A stretch of DNA of 64,000 nucleotides from Akkermansiaceae bacterium (GCA_903906515.1 CAIVKO010000044.1:23648-87647); one strand, 5' to 3'; shown: positions 1 through 9,404, numbered from the stretch's first letter. Program-made: numbers and translations. The notes: a model not told the origin generated them from the letters alone.

Positions 1-881
1 GCAGCTGCCAATTCCCACGATGAAGCAGAGATGCCCCATAGATACGTGCCGAAAATTTCGATCCGTCCAAGAGGCATGAGCCACATGCTGAAGTGTTTCC
101 AAAGAAACCACGGGGCCGAAATACTGATCTGCCATGCCGGACTGTCCGGAATGAATCCTGAATTGGTATATACGGAAAATCTGAAACCCAGCTGGGTGCG
201 CAGGATCAAATAAATCACGGTGACTACGGCCAACAGCCCGTAGCGCATCATTGTCTTGCGCGTGAAAAGTGATCGCCGCCGTATGGCGTCTGTCAGCACG
301 CACAATGCGGGGACTGCGACTGCGGTTTCGTAGCAAGTTTGTGAGAGGAACAAAAACAGACAGGCCAGAAAAGTGGATTTTCCGAAGCGGTCCGCTCCGG
401 CTTGTGCGACATCGTGGAAATAGAGGCACGCACAAGCTAACAGAACGGCGAGGCTGATATTGGCGCAGCTCATCCAGATCACCGTGCTGACCTGGGTGGG
501 GCTGGTGGCCCACATCGCCACCGCGACGAATGCCCAGAGCGGAGACTCCAGGAGCCGCCGCAGAAATAAATAGATCACAGGGATGGCGGCAAGGTAGAGC
601 GCGAGTCCTAAAACGTGCCATTGGAATACGGGGCGACCATCCATTCCATAAAAAATGATGTTTTTGATCGGGCGGAACAGGCCATAGACATCGGGTTTGA
701 AACAGTCCTGCCAAGACGTGAACGTGTGGATGTGATTCAGTTCGTCCAGATCATCCAGCAGCATCGGGGAACTCATGCCCGGCCACGCGATCAGACAGAC
801 CAGAGCGAGCAGAAGCAAAAGGAAGATAGCTTCTTTACAACCAGAGGCGTCATGTTTGGCTGGGTTCGGACAGGAAATCAT
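1..881 (-). CDS. Polytopic membrane protein, GT-C glycosyltransferase-like (C-terminus beyond window)
   Basis: An open frame reads from an ATG at 881 to the window edge with no stop, giving 293 residues of an incomplete protein. It has a short cytoplasmic start, a first membrane segment (FLLLLLALVCLIAW), an extracytoplasmic loop holding the acidic motif LLDDLDELNHI, and then several more hydrophobic segments such as LGLALYLAAIPVIYLFL and LLAVVTVIYLIL. An Asp-rich first loop followed by many helices is the layout of GT-C lipid-linked-sugar glycosyltransferases, which act in the inner membrane. No family-specific residue beyond that was recognised, so the function is an inference. It is divergent from gltD, with about 190 bp between the two starts. 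Only the 5' part of the gene is seen. Confidence 0.7.
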   Translation of the reverse strand, partial: MISCPNPAKHDASGCKEAIFLLLLLALVCLIAWPGMSSPMLLDDLDELNHIHTFTSWQDCFKPDVYGLFRPIKNIIFYGMDGRPVFQWHVLGLALYLAAIPVIYLFLRRLLESPLWAFVAVAMWATSPTQVSTVIWMSCANISLAVLLACACLYFHDVAQAGADRFGKSTFLACLFLFLSQTCYETAVAVPALCVLTDAIRRRSLFTRKTMMRYGLLAVVTVIYLILRTQLGFRFSVYTNSGFIPDSPAWQISISAPWFLWKHFSMWLMPLGRIEIFGTYLWGISASSWELAA

Positions 882-1072
882 GGTGTTTTAAGGCGCTTGA
901 TCCCAGCGAATCAATGTTTGGGGTAAATGCAAGGAATTTGGGAACAATGGCAGGGAAAATGCTTGCAAATCGTGTTTAAGAAGATTGCATCCCCCCCGGT
1001 CACTTGAAACTGAAAACGCGAATCTCCTCTTTCTTCATACTGAAAAACTTCAAACATCAAACTCGATAAAAA

Positions 1073-2569
1073 ATGGGCAAACCAACAGGATTCAAGGAGA
1101 TCGCACGCAAGACCGATGCTGAAACCGCGCCACTCGAACGCCTCAAACACTGGCGGGAGTTCAAGGTTCATGGGGATGAGGCGGAACGCCGTGCCCAAGG
1201 TGCGCGCTGCATGGATTGCGGTACGCCGTTCTGCCACACTGGCCACATGGTTTCCGGGATGGCCAGCGGTTGCCCGATCAACAACCTGATCCCTGAGTGG
1301 AACGACCTCATTTTCCGTGGCCGATGGAAGGAAGCGCTCGAACGCCTCCACAAGACCAATAATTTCCCCGAATTTACCGGTCGCGTCTGCCCCGCTCCCT
1401 GTGAAGGTTCCTGCGTGCTCGGAGTGATCCAACCGCCCGTCACCATTAAAAACAACGAGTGCGCCATCACCGACAGAGGGTGGGAGGAAGGCTGGGTCAC
1501 CGCAAAAATCCCGCAAAAACGCACCGGCAGGAAAGTCGCTGTCATCGGTTCAGGCCCGGCGGGTCTCGCCTGTGCGGACCAACTCAACCAGGCCGGCCAC
1601 AAGGTCACCGTTTTCGAGCGCGAGGACCGCATCGGCGGACTCCTCATGTATGGCATCCCCAACATGAAGTTGGAAAAAGAAGAAGTCGTCACCCGCCGCG
1701 TGAATCTCATGCAGGAAGAGGGCGTTGATTTCATCACCGGCGTTTTCGTCGGCAAGGACAAGAAATGGACCGCTGCCCGCCTTCGCGGGGAGTTTGACGC
1801 CGTGGTCCTTTGCTGCGGTGCCACGCTTGGCCGCGATCTGCCGATCGATGGCCGTGATGCCAAAGGCGTTTACCTCGCCATGGAATTTCTCACGGAAAAC
1901 ACCCGCTACCAACTCGACCACAAGTTCGATGGCTCCAACCCCGCCCTCAATGCGACCGGCCTGGATGTCGTGGTCATCGGGGGTGGCGACACCGGCACCG
2001 ACTGCGTGGGCACCAGCCTGCGCCATGGATGCAAGAGCGTGGTGCAGTTGGAAATCATGCCTATGCCGCCGATGGAGCGCGCTGCCAACAATCCGTGGCC
2101 GGAGTGGCCCAAGGTTTACAAGATGGATTACGGCCAGGAAGAAGCCGCCGCCGTGCAAGGTGGCGATCCCCGCCAGTATCTCGTGCAGACGAAACGTTTC
2201 GTCAAAGACGATGCCGGGAATCTATCAGGTCTCGAAATCTGTGAGATCGAGTGGGCCAAGGACGATCAAGGTCGTTTTGTTCCGAAGGAAAAGCCAGGCA
2301 CGGCACGGGTCATCCCGGCGCAGCTTGCGCTGCTGGCCATGGGTTTCCTCGGACCCGAGCAGGAGGTTGTCCAACAATTCGCCCTTGAAACCGACGCGCG
2401 CTCCAACGTGAAGGCGGAGCACGGCAAGTTTGCCACCAACATCCCGGGCGTCTTCGCCGCCGGTGACATGCGCCGTGGCCAATCGCTCGTCGTCTGGGCC
2501 ATCAACGAAGGCCGCGGCGCCGCCCGCGAGTGCGACCGCTTCCTGATGGGGAACACCCAACTGCCCTGA
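1073..2569 (+). CDS. gltD: Glutamate synthase, small (beta) subunit
   Basis: 498 residues, full length for the family. GltD passes electrons from NADPH through FAD to the large subunit, which makes glutamate from glutamine and 2-oxoglutarate in the cytoplasm. The N-terminal iron-sulfur domain is intact: [10 protein letters not shown] near residue 46, then GCPINN and [13 protein letters not shown]. Two dinucleotide-binding folds follow, [13 protein letters not shown] for FAD near residue 160 and GGGDTGTDC for NADPH near 300, and the C-terminal [19 protein letters not shown] that closes the FAD site. No gltB lies next to it in the window, so its partner must be elsewhere, or it could serve a different partner as related Fe-S/FAD reductases do. 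The start has no clear ribosome binding site, only an A-rich leader. Confidence 0.93.
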   Translation: MGKPTGFKEIARKTDAETAPLERLKHWREFKVHGDEAERRAQGARCMDCGTPFCHTGHMVSGMASGCPINNLIPEWNDLIFRGRWKEALERLHKTNNFPEFTGRVCPAPCEGSCVLGVIQPPVTIKNNECAITDRGWEEGWVTAKIPQKRTGRKVAVIGSGPAGLACADQLNQAGHKVTVFEREDRIGGLLMYGIPNMKLEKEEVVTRRVNLMQEEGVDFITGVFVGKDKKWTAARLRGEFDAVVLCCGATLGRDLPIDGRDAKGVYLAMEFLTENTRYQLDHKFDGSNPALNATGLDVVVIGGGDTGTDCVGTSLRHGCKSVVQLEIMPMPPMERAANNPWPEWPKVYKMDYGQEEAAAVQGGDPRQYLVQTKRFVKDDAGNLSGLEICEIEWAKDDQGRFVPKEKPGTARVIPAQLALLAMGFLGPEQEVVQQFALETDARSNVKAEHGKFATNIPGVFAAGDMRRGQSLVVWAINEGRGAARECDRFLMGNTQLP

Positions 2570-2592
2570 GGTGGCCGTCTGAATAGGCGGAA

Positions 2593-2675
2593 ATGGCAGG
2601 GACCGACCTCCGGGCGGTCCAGAGCGCATTCGCCACCCATGCACCGGACCGCCCCGGAGGTCGGATCCCTGCCAT
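2593..2675. repeat. Dispersed palindromic repeat, copy 1
   Basis: The outer arms are inverted copies of each other. The left arm starts ATGGCAGGGACCGACCTC and the right arm ends with its complement, GAGGTCGGATCCCTGCCAT, with one mismatch and one added base over about 28 bp and a loop of about 25 bp. The right arm recurs almost exactly at 31901-31928. It sits just after gltD, where it could also act as a transcription end or mRNA-stabilising hairpin. Confidence 0.75.
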
Positions 2676-2731
2676 ATTTTTTGAACGGGTAGGAGTTGCC
2701 ATGGGCGTGGTTTCGGTGTTACCTGCCGCAC

Positions 2732-3232
2732 ATGTCCGATATCAAAATCACTGTTCACACCACCGCCGGAGACATCGAAGCCACGCTTTATGCGTCCAAG
2801 GCTCCTCTCACCTGTGCGAATTTCCTCAATCTCGCCCGCCGGGGATACTATGACAACATCGCGTTCCATCGCGTGATCGCCGATTTCATGATCCAAGGAG
2901 GCGATCCCACCGGAACCGGTCGCGGAGGTCCTGGATACAAGTTTGCTGATGAGTTCCACTCCGAACTCCGCCACCGTTCTCCGGGCATTTTCTCGATGGC
3001 CAATGCCGGCCCCGGCACCAACGGTTCCCAGTTCTTTATCACCCACTGTGCCACTCCCCATCTCGATGGCAAACACTCGGTCTTCGGCCAAGTCACCAAT
3101 GGCCAACACGTCGTCGATGCTGTCAAACAAGGTGACAAGATCACCTCCATCACCATTCACGACGATACCACCTCACTCTTCGAATCCCAGAAGGATTCGG
3201 TGGAACATTGGAACTCGGTTCTGGATCGCTGA
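2732..3232 (+). CDS. Cyclophilin-type peptidyl-prolyl cis-trans isomerase
   Basis: 166 residues, a single cyclophilin domain of the small bacterial type that speeds proline isomerisation during folding. Family signatures are clear: FHRVIADFMIQGGDPTGTGRGGPGY, the active-site arginine in FHRV, then FSMANAGPGTNGSQFFI and LDGKHSVFGQV. There is no signal peptide, so it should be cytoplasmic. The chosen ATG (MSDIKITVHTTAG) fits where the domain begins; an ATG 36 bases upstream would add a hydrophobic, unrelated stretch. Loops typical of eukaryotic cyclophilins are absent, as expected for this size. Confidence 0.92.
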   Translation: MSDIKITVHTTAGDIEATLYASKAPLTCANFLNLARRGYYDNIAFHRVIADFMIQGGDPTGTGRGGPGYKFADEFHSELRHRSPGIFSMANAGPGTNGSQFFITHCATPHLDGKHSVFGQVTNGQHVVDAVKQGDKITSITIHDDTTSLFESQKDSVEHWNSVLDR

Positions 3233-3276
3233 GGCCGCCTGTTGAGGGCTTTTTTCACTAACAAAACACCACGCTG

Positions 3277-4365
3277 ATGTCCGAATTCCTCATCATTCCC
3301 CGTGCCGATCACGATGCCTTGGTTTCCCGTGCCTATCAGGCCCGCGGCTACACCGCAGCGGAAGCCGCTGAAGGAGCCAAGCTGGCCGCCGAAGCCGCCC
3401 GCCACGGCATCCGTACTCACCACGCACTCAAGGCGCTGCACCTCGACCACCTGTTTGGTTCCGCCACCGGCGGCTGTGTGCCCGGCGCGGAAATCGAGGT
3501 TCTTCCATCCCGCTTCCCCGCGTCAGAGCGATGGAATGCTAACAAGAAGCTCGGTCAGTCGGTGGCCTATCAGGCGATCGACCGTGCCATTGAGTTGGCG
3601 GATCAATATGGAATCGCCCAGATCGCGGTGGACAATGCGTTTCACTACCTCTGGGGTGGCGGATACGTGATGGAGGCTGCGGAGCGCGGGTATTACGCAT
3701 ACACCAACTGCACCTCGGCTTTGGCGGAGGTGGTTCCCTTCGGTGGAGTCTTCCCGACACTGGGAACCAACCCGCATTCGTGGGGAATCCCTGCCGCCGC
3801 GCCGGGCGCATTTCCAATCGTCATGGATTGGGCGACGTCGACCGTGGCGATGGGACGCGTGCAGGCGCTCAAACGCGAGGGTAAATCCCTGCCACCCGGA
3901 GCGGCAGTGGATGCCCACGGTCATGCCACCACGGATCCTTCGCAAGTCGCGGCGCTGCTTCCCTTCGGCGGCCACAAAGGATATGGCATGTGCCTGCTCA
4001 ACGAGATTTTCGGCGGCCTCATCGGCGGATCGTTGCCCACGCTTCGCGGTCGGCAACTGCCATCGGCGGACGAGAAGAACACCCCGGTTTTCTATTTCCA
4101 AGTGATTCATCCCGATGCGCTTTCCGGTGGGGCATTTGCCTGCGGACGGAGCCAGAAGGAAAATCTGAAAGCCGTGCTGGAGGATATCCTCGGACATGGC
4201 AACCAGGGCGCGATGTTGCCCGGTCAGATCGAAGGCGGATTCCGCAAGCGTTCCGATGCTTCCGGCGGTCTGCTCTTCACCGATGCGGAAGTCGCCGAAT
4301 TTAATGAAATCGCCGCAGAGTTGGGCATGAAGGCTTGGGATACCGCCACACTGCCGCGCGCTTGA
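3277..4365 (+). CDS. Ldh_2 (malate/L-lactate dehydrogenase) family oxidoreductase
   Basis: 362 residues, the normal length for the LdhA/YlbC/YiaK-like family of NAD(P)-dependent 2-oxoacid/2-hydroxyacid oxidoreductases, which is unrelated in fold to classical malate dehydrogenase. Family features seen are the conserved histidine region near residue 46 (GIRTHHALK), LGTNPHSWGIPAAAPGAFPIVMDWATSTVAMGRV for the nucleotide site, and GGHKGYGMCLLNEIFGGLIGG near residue 230. The substrate cannot be read from the sequence; ureidoglycolate, lactate, malate and 2,3-diketogulonate enzymes share this fold. A separate true malate dehydrogenase lies at 26954-27943. It starts 44 bp after the cyclophilin gene and is followed closely by tmk. 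Confidence 0.85.
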   Translation: MSEFLIIPRADHDALVSRAYQARGYTAAEAAEGAKLAAEAARHGIRTHHALKALHLDHLFGSATGGCVPGAEIEVLPSRFPASERWNANKKLGQSVAYQAIDRAIELADQYGIAQIAVDNAFHYLWGGGYVMEAAERGYYAYTNCTSALAEVVPFGGVFPTLGTNPHSWGIPAAAPGAFPIVMDWATSTVAMGRVQALKREGKSLPPGAAVDAHGHATTDPSQVAALLPFGGHKGYGMCLLNEIFGGLIGGSLPTLRGRQLPSADEKNTPVFYFQVIHPDALSGGAFACGRSQKENLKAVLEDILGHGNQGAMLPGQIEGGFRKRSDASGGLLFTDAEVAEFNEIAAELGMKAWDTATLPRA

Positions 4366-4373
4366 TGCAGGCT

Positions 4374-4390
4374 GCGGGCAAGATGCCCGC
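4374..4390. repeat. Short intergenic hairpin (GCGGGCA/TGCCCGC)
   Basis: A 7-bp perfect inverted repeat with a 3-base loop (GCGGGCA-AGA-TGCCCGC) sits between the Ldh_2 gene stop and the tmk start. It has no following T-run, so it is not a good intrinsic terminator; it may be a short intergenic repeat. Confidence 0.4.
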
Positions 4391-4406
4391 GCCACTTTTT
4401 ACATCC

Positions 4407-4988
4407 ATGACAAAAGGCACCTTCATCGTCCTCGATGGTATCGACGGCACTGGAAAATCCACCCAGGCGCGCAGGCTCGGTGATTGGTTTATTTCACAAG
4501 GCCGCGAGGTCGTCATCAGTTGGGAACCCACCGACGGTCCGTGGGGTGCGAAACTCCGTGCGTCCGCTTCATCCGGTCGTCTCTCGCCGGAGGACGAACT
4601 CCAGTATTTCCTCAACGACCGTCGGCAACATGTGGAGGAACTGATCGTTCCATCGCTTGCAGTCGGCAAAGTCGTGATCTTGGATCGTTATTATTTCTCG
4701 ACGATGGCCTACCAAGGAGCGCGCGGTTTGGATCCTGCGGAAATCCGGATTCTCAACGAGCAATTCGCCCCGGTGCCGGATCTACTGCTCATTCTCGATC
4801 TCGATGTGGATGCTGCTCTCGGACGCATTCGTGCGCGCGGCGACATCGCCAATGAATTCGAAAAACGCGAGAGCCTCGAACGCTGCCGCGAAATCTTTCT
4901 TTCGCTTAAGGACGAGCCGTTCGCCCGCATCATCGACTCCAGCGGTTCTCTCGATGAAGTCGAAGCCCGCATCCGGCAGGCGATGTAG
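4407..4988 (+). CDS. tmk: Thymidylate kinase (dTMP kinase)
   Basis: 193 residues. It phosphorylates dTMP to dTDP with ATP, an essential step of dTTP synthesis in the cytoplasm. The P-loop GIDGTGKST is at residues 11-19, the EPTDG segment near residue 40, and the DRYYFSTMAYQGARG motif that binds dTMP near residue 93. A lid-like region with Arg residues (RIRARGDIANEFEKRE) follows near 135. The ATG at 4407 (MTKGTFIVLDG) puts the P-loop at its usual distance from the N-terminus; an upstream in-frame ATG at 4335 would overlap the preceding gene by 31 bases and add a non-conserved stretch. It ends two bases before the end of the convergent aminotransferase gene. Confidence 0.93.
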   Translation: MTKGTFIVLDGIDGTGKSTQARRLGDWFISQGREVVISWEPTDGPWGAKLRASASSGRLSPEDELQYFLNDRRQHVEELIVPSLAVGKVVILDRYYFSTMAYQGARGLDPAEIRILNEQFAPVPDLLLILDLDVDAALGRIRARGDIANEFEKRESLERCREIFLSLKDEPFARIIDSSGSLDEVEARIRQAM

Positions 4989-4990
4989 AA

Positions 4991-6157
4991 TCAATGCTCG
5001 CGGCAGAACTGCTCGAAGCGGGTCAAGCCTTCGTTGAGCACGTCCAGCGTGGTGCAGTAGCTCAGGCGGATGCCTTCGTCGTAGCCGAAGGCAACGCCCG
5101 GTACCGCCGCCACCTTGTAGCGTGAGAGCAGTTTGTCGCAAAGATTGAGCGACTTGAGGCCGGTGTTGCCGGTGTAAACGAAGAAGTAGAAGGCACCTTG
5201 TGGCTCGACCACGCGGATGTTCGGGATCGCCTTGAGACGGGATAGCACGAATTGGCGCTTGACGTCGTATTCGCAGCGGAGGTCCTCGATGAATGATTGA
5301 TCACCCTGTAATGCGGCGAGTGCTCCGTATTGGGAGAAGGTGTTGGCGTTGGAGATCGTGTGATTCTGGATCTTGTCGATCGCATCGGCCAGCGGCTTGG
5401 GAGCTGCGGTGTAGCCGAGACGCCAGCCGGTCATCGAGTAGGCTTTCGAGAACCCGTTGACGGTGATGGTGAGATTGTAAAGTTCGTCGCTCAGAGAGGC
5501 GATCGAGACGTGCTTGGCTTCGCCGTAAACCAGTTTTTCGTAGATTTCGTCGGAAAGAATGACGATGTCTTCTTCGAGCGCGATATCACCCAGGGCGCGG
5601 AGTTCGGCTTCGGTATAAACCGCGCCGGTCGGGTTGCCGGGGGTGTTGAGGATGACCATCTTGGTCGCCGGGGTCATGGCTTCCTCGAACTGCTGCGGAG
5701 TCATTTTCCAACCGGTGGATTCCTTGGTGTCCACGATCACCGGGATACCACCGGCGAGACGAACCATTTCCGGATAAGAAACCCAGAACGGTGAGGGAAT
5801 GATCACCTCGTCACCTTCTTCGATCACGGCGAGGATGGCATTGAAACAGGCCATTTTCGCTCCACCGGTCACGCAGATCTGGTTGGGGGCGTATTTCAGA
5901 TTGTTATCGATCAGGAGCTTTGCGGCAAGGGCCTCACGGAGTTCCGGGATGCCGCCGGCAGGCGTGTATTTCGTGTGTCCATCGCGGAGCGCCTGGATGG
6001 CGGCCTCCTTGATGAAATCCGGGGTGTCCACTTCCGGTTCACCACCGGCGAGTGCGTAAACCTCTTCGCCTTTGGCGATCATGGCTTTGGCCTGGGCGGT
6101 GACGGCCAGAGTGAGGGATGGAGAAACCTTGGCAATACGGGATGAGATGCTGTCCAT
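4991..6157 (-). CDS. Pyridoxal-phosphate aspartate aminotransferase (class I, subgroup Ib)
   Basis: 388 residues. It moves the amino group between aspartate and 2-oxoglutarate with PLP. Family residues are visible: ALAGGEPEVDTP near the N-terminus (LSAGEPDFDTP in most homologues), GGAKMACFNAI, the NPTGAVYTEAEL loop, SDEIYEKLVYG with the Asp that binds the PLP ring nitrogen, NGFSKAYSMTGWRLGY with the Schiff-base lysine, and the C-terminal arginine in IRLSYCTT. Some enzymes of this subgroup also act on prephenate, which cannot be excluded. It is convergent with tmk and its start is preceded by about 250 bp of non-coding sequence that should hold its promoter. Confidence 0.92.
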   Translation of the reverse strand: MDSISSRIAKVSPSLTLAVTAQAKAMIAKGEEVYALAGGEPEVDTPDFIKEAAIQALRDGHTKYTPAGGIPELREALAAKLLIDNNLKYAPNQICVTGGAKMACFNAILAVIEEGDEVIIPSPFWVSYPEMVRLAGGIPVIVDTKESTGWKMTPQQFEEAMTPATKMVILNTPGNPTGAVYTEAELRALGDIALEEDIVILSDEIYEKLVYGEAKHVSIASLSDELYNLTITVNGFSKAYSMTGWRLGYTAAPKPLADAIDKIQNHTISNANTFSQYGALAALQGDQSFIEDLRCEYDVKRQFVLSRLKAIPNIRVVEPQGAFYFFVYTGNTGLKSLNLCDKLLSRYKVAAVPGVAFGYDEGIRLSYCTTLDVLNEGLTRFEQFCREH

Positions 6158-6413
6158 TGTTGATCGAGAATAAGGTATGAGTCCGCATGACCGGGGAAGG
6201 GAGAAGTTGGTCGTCCCGACACCCGGTGAAGCGGGCGCTTTTGTGGGGCTTCACCCATGGTGTGGCAAGCGAAATGGTGAGCCTTTTCATCCGGAGGCCG
6301 GAATGGCGTGAAAAATGACCGAATTTTCCCTTAGGTCCCTGGTTTTTTATGCGAAAGAGATTGCTGGAATTTCCCTGTCAAAATGTTAAAAGGCAGCCGC
6401 ACCCGCAAAAAAC

Positions 6414-6563
6414 ATGAAAATCCTGCTCCTCATCCCTGTTCTTGGTCTCGCTCTGCTTTCCATCAGTTGCCGTGTCACTCCGCCGCTCGATCCGATGACG
6501 ATGAATCCCTCCGACCGTTGCTCAGCACCAGGTGTCACCGTCGTTCATTACTCCGGAAAATAA
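6414..6563 (+). CDS. Small predicted lipoprotein (49 aa)
   Basis: A 49-codon frame begins MKILLLIPVLGLALLSISC, an N-terminal hydrophobic signal ending in a good lipobox (LSIS|C). This predicts lipid attachment to Cys19 and export. The mature part is only about 30 residues (RVTPPLDPMTMNPSD..., ending HYSGK) and has no recognised domain. It stands alone, convergent with the methyltransferase gene whose stop is 18 bp away. Coding is supported by the signal peptide rather than by homology. Similar tiny lipoproteins occur in other bacteria as cell-envelope stress or entericidin-like peptides, but no such relation can be shown here. Confidence 0.6.
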   Translation: MKILLLIPVLGLALLSISCRVTPPLDPMTMNPSDRCSAPGVTVVHYSGK

Positions 6564-6580
6564 TCCAATTCGTGTCTTAT

Positions 6581-7969
6581 TCAGGCGAACATCCCGCGTC
6601 CAGCGAGATGGCGGAGCCATGGTTCGTAGGCGAGTTCCGGGCAAAGGGTTCTTGAGAAAGCCGCGAGATCCACGCGATTTTTCGATCCGTCCATCGCCGC
6701 CAAAACCGAGTAATGGTCGGTTGGAAATGAACAGGGCCGGTGCCAGATGTCCACCAATGGCAACCTGCGGCGCGCGCATTCCAACCGGAATGGATTGAGT
6801 TTAAAGAATTCAGGAACCTCGGGATCAAACCAAACCGGCTCAATCCGCGGTAGGATCCAGCCACGATGGATGCCATCGTAAATGCGCCGTGAAATGTCTC
6901 TCCAATCGCTGCCGGGCATCATTTGCTCCAGACCCGCCAGCGAGAGGCACAAGGGGTCATTGAAGGCAATCGCACGGTGGATTTTCCGGTCGGTCGCATT
7001 TGCCGGTTCCGGACCCGTGCGGGCGGATAACTCGAACACCCGCTCCAGAGATACCCGATCCGCCACCTTCGCATCCGCTCGGCACAGTGCGCCGGAGCGG
7101 AATGTCCTGCCGGCGGCGACATCGACCGCCAATTGGAATGCCAGAGGATTCGGCGATTCGCGGCGGAGTTTTTCCAGAACCACCGGATCCAGATCCTGCG
7201 GGAGGTTCAGGCCGGGATCGGACTCGCCCAACCAGCGCAATCCTCTATCCGCAGAGGCGCGCACGAAGCGGTCGAAGGACCACGGGTCATTGATCGGAGC
7301 AAAGTCGTCAAATGCCAGAATATCCGGACCTTTGGCCAACATGTCATCGATGATACGCAACTCCGGAGAACCCTCTTCCGTGACCGAACGCAGGATTGCC
7401 AGCGCTGCCATCAGATCCTCCGCGCCGGCCTGTTGGATGGCACGCGTTTTTTCAATCACCGGGAAACGCTCGCGCCAGCCACATTCGAGATTGAAACTGA
7501 TCGTCGCCACGCCCGATGGCGCGAGATGACGCGCGCAGAAATCCAATAACGCCAACTTCACCTCGTCCGGCACCCATGAGAAAAATCCGTGTGCGATGAT
7601 GTAATCAAAACCGCCGTCCTCAGGCTCGAAACCAATCAGATCTGCGGCAAGGAATTCGATGTTTTCCAGCCGGGCCGCGGTTGCGAGTTCCCGCGCTTGA
7701 GCGATGGATCTTTCAGTTAGATCAATCCCGGTGAACCGGCTATCCGGCCAGCGCATGGCCAGAGGAATCAGATTGTGGCCGCTGCAGCAGCCAATCTCCA
7801 GAATCCTCGCCTCTGCCGGATGACATGCATCCAGTCCGCCTAACATGGCCGCCACCGCACTCACCGCAGGATCCGTGAGAGGATGGCTCATCGCCGGATA
7901 GACCCGTGTTTCATGCACATCAAGCGCCGCAAGCGGTTCGTGGTCCGGGTTTGGTGGAAACGGATTCAA
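6581..7969 (-). CDS. SAM-dependent methyltransferase with C-terminal regulatory domain
   Basis: 462 residues. The N-terminal half is a class I SAM methyltransferase: ILEIGCCSGHNLIPLA near residue 56 is motif I that binds SAM, FTGIDLTERSIAQA holds the acidic ribose-binding residue, and FDYIIAHGFFSWVPDEV is the post-II region. The C-terminal part (from about residue 215) matches the methyltransferase regulatory domain that often follows such enzymes, with blocks such as FDDFAPINDPWSFDRFV and SPNPLAFQLAVDVAAGR. The target is unknown. The stop of the efflux protein gene, which is transcribed on the same strand, lies 34 bp upstream of its start, so the two could be co-transcribed. Confidence 0.82.
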   Translation of the reverse strand: MNPFPPNPDHEPLAALDVHETRVYPAMSHPLTDPAVSAVAAMLGGLDACHPAEARILEIGCCSGHNLIPLAMRWPDSRFTGIDLTERSIAQARELATAARLENIEFLAADLIGFEPEDGGFDYIIAHGFFSWVPDEVKLALLDFCARHLAPSGVATISFNLECGWRERFPVIEKTRAIQQAGAEDLMAALAILRSVTEEGSPELRIIDDMLAKGPDILAFDDFAPINDPWSFDRFVRASADRGLRWLGESDPGLNLPQDLDPVVLEKLRRESPNPLAFQLAVDVAAGRTFRSGALCRADAKVADRVSLERVFELSARTGPEPANATDRKIHRAIAFNDPLCLSLAGLEQMMPGSDWRDISRRIYDGIHRGWILPRIEPVWFDPEVPEFFKLNPFRLECARRRLPLVDIWHRPCSFPTDHYSVLAAMDGSKNRVDLAAFSRTLCPELAYEPWLRHLAGRGMFA

Positions 7970-8003
7970 GCGCTGCGGGTGGGAGTGATTGCGAAATGGC
8001 AGG

Positions 8004-9404
8004 TTACTTCCCGCTCCATCCGCCGCCGAGGGCTTTGGCTAGAGCGGCCAGAGTGATGCGTTGTTGGGCTTCGATCTGGGCCAGCACCAGTTGCACACGG
8101 AGGACAGTCCGATCCGCTTCGACCACTTCCAGATAACTGCTGATGCCTTTGTCGTAGCGGTCCTTTGAAATGCGCTGGGTATCTCTGGCGCTCGCGAGTG
8201 CTTGGTTCAACGCGCTGCGGGAACCGGCCAGTCCCTTGAGATCCACGAGTGCGTCCTCCACTTCCCGGAGTGCGACGAGCAGGGTGTTCTTGTAGGTGGC
8301 CAGCGCTTCATCTCGGCGGCTGATCGCGGCCTGGAAGTTGGCTTTGTTCGTGCCGCCGTCAAAGATGGGCGCGGCCACTCCGGCACCGAGGGAAAGAATG
8401 CGGTTTTCCCAGTTGAGGAAATTCGATGCGCTCAGCGACTCCAGTCCACCACCCGCGATGAGGTTGAAATTCGGATAGAACGCGGCCTCGGCCACGCCGA
8501 TGCGGGCATTCGCCGCGCGCAGGTTTTGTTCGGCAGCACGGACGTCCGGACGGCGGTTGAGGACTTCCGCAGGCAACCCGGCGCGGATCGATGGGAGTGA
8601 GTTGTTAGGTTCGCGGTTGGATACGGAGAAATCCGAGGGTCGGCTTCCGCACAGCACCGCCAGCGCGTGTTCCGCTGAACCACGCTGACGTTCGATCTGG
8701 GCGAGGTCGTTTTTCGCAAGTTCCAACTCGGTGCGTGCCTGGCTGGTGGATAGTCCGTCGATCAACCCCGCGTCCGCCTTGCTTTTCTGCAGGTCCAGTG
8801 TGCTCTGGCGGCTCCGGATGGTTTCCACAATCACGGATTTCTGGGCATCGAGTCCACGCAGCAGGAAATATTGGCGGGCAACCTCTGTCGCCACACCGAG
8901 CCGCAGCGAATCCCACAGCGCTTCACTGGCCGCAGCCTGCGCGGTGGATGCCTCGATCAGGCGTTTGTTGCGCCCCCACAGATCCGGATCGTATGCGAGA
9001 TCGAAGGATCCGCGGTAATGCTGGGAACTGAGATCGACGGAAATTCCGGGTGGCAATTGTGATCCCACGGTATCTCTTGAAGCACGTGAAACACCGGCGG
9101 AACCATTCAGATCGAGTGTGGGAAACATGCGTGCGCGGTCCACCCCGACAAGTGCGCGGGCGGTATCCACGCGGGCCTTGGCCGCTGCGAGGTCGTTGTT
9201 GTTCGATAACGCGCGATCCACCAACCGTGTGAGTTCCCGATCATTGAAAAGCCGCCACCAATTGTCAGGCAGACGAGTCCCCGCAGTCGCCCGGGTTTCC
9301 TTCCACTTCGAACCGCCGGTGTCGCCCGGAGTTTGGAAATCCGGCCCCAAAACGCAGGAAGCAAGTAGCAGCGAGGCGGGTAGAATCAAGTGGCGGAATT
9401 TCAT
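8004..9404 (-). CDS. RND-type efflux outer-membrane lipoprotein (OprM/NodT family)
   Basis: 466 residues, normal for the family. The N-terminus MKFRHLILPASLLLASC carries a lipobox, so the mature protein starts at Cys17 and is lipid-anchored. Two OEP repeats follow, with the typical start VLGPDFQTPGD, the NWWRLFNDREL segment, long alpha-helical stretches with coiled-coil character, and motifs LNRRPDVRAAEQNLRAANARIGVAEAAFYPNF and YDKGISSYLEVVEADRT. TolC-like trimers of this family form the outer-membrane channel of tripartite pumps. The inner-membrane and adaptor genes are not adjacent in the window; the next gene downstream is the methyltransferase. Confidence 0.9.
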   Translation of the reverse strand: MKFRHLILPASLLLASCVLGPDFQTPGDTGGSKWKETRATAGTRLPDNWWRLFNDRELTRLVDRALSNNNDLAAAKARVDTARALVGVDRARMFPTLDLNGSAGVSRASRDTVGSQLPPGISVDLSSQHYRGSFDLAYDPDLWGRNKRLIEASTAQAAASEALWDSLRLGVATEVARQYFLLRGLDAQKSVIVETIRSRQSTLDLQKSKADAGLIDGLSTSQARTELELAKNDLAQIERQRGSAEHALAVLCGSRPSDFSVSNREPNNSLPSIRAGLPAEVLNRRPDVRAAEQNLRAANARIGVAEAAFYPNFNLIAGGGLESLSASNFLNWENRILSLGAGVAAPIFDGGTNKANFQAAISRRDEALATYKNTLLVALREVEDALVDLKGLAGSRSALNQALASARDTQRISKDRYDKGISSYLEVVEADRTVLRVQLVLAQIEAQQRITLAALAKALGGGWSGK

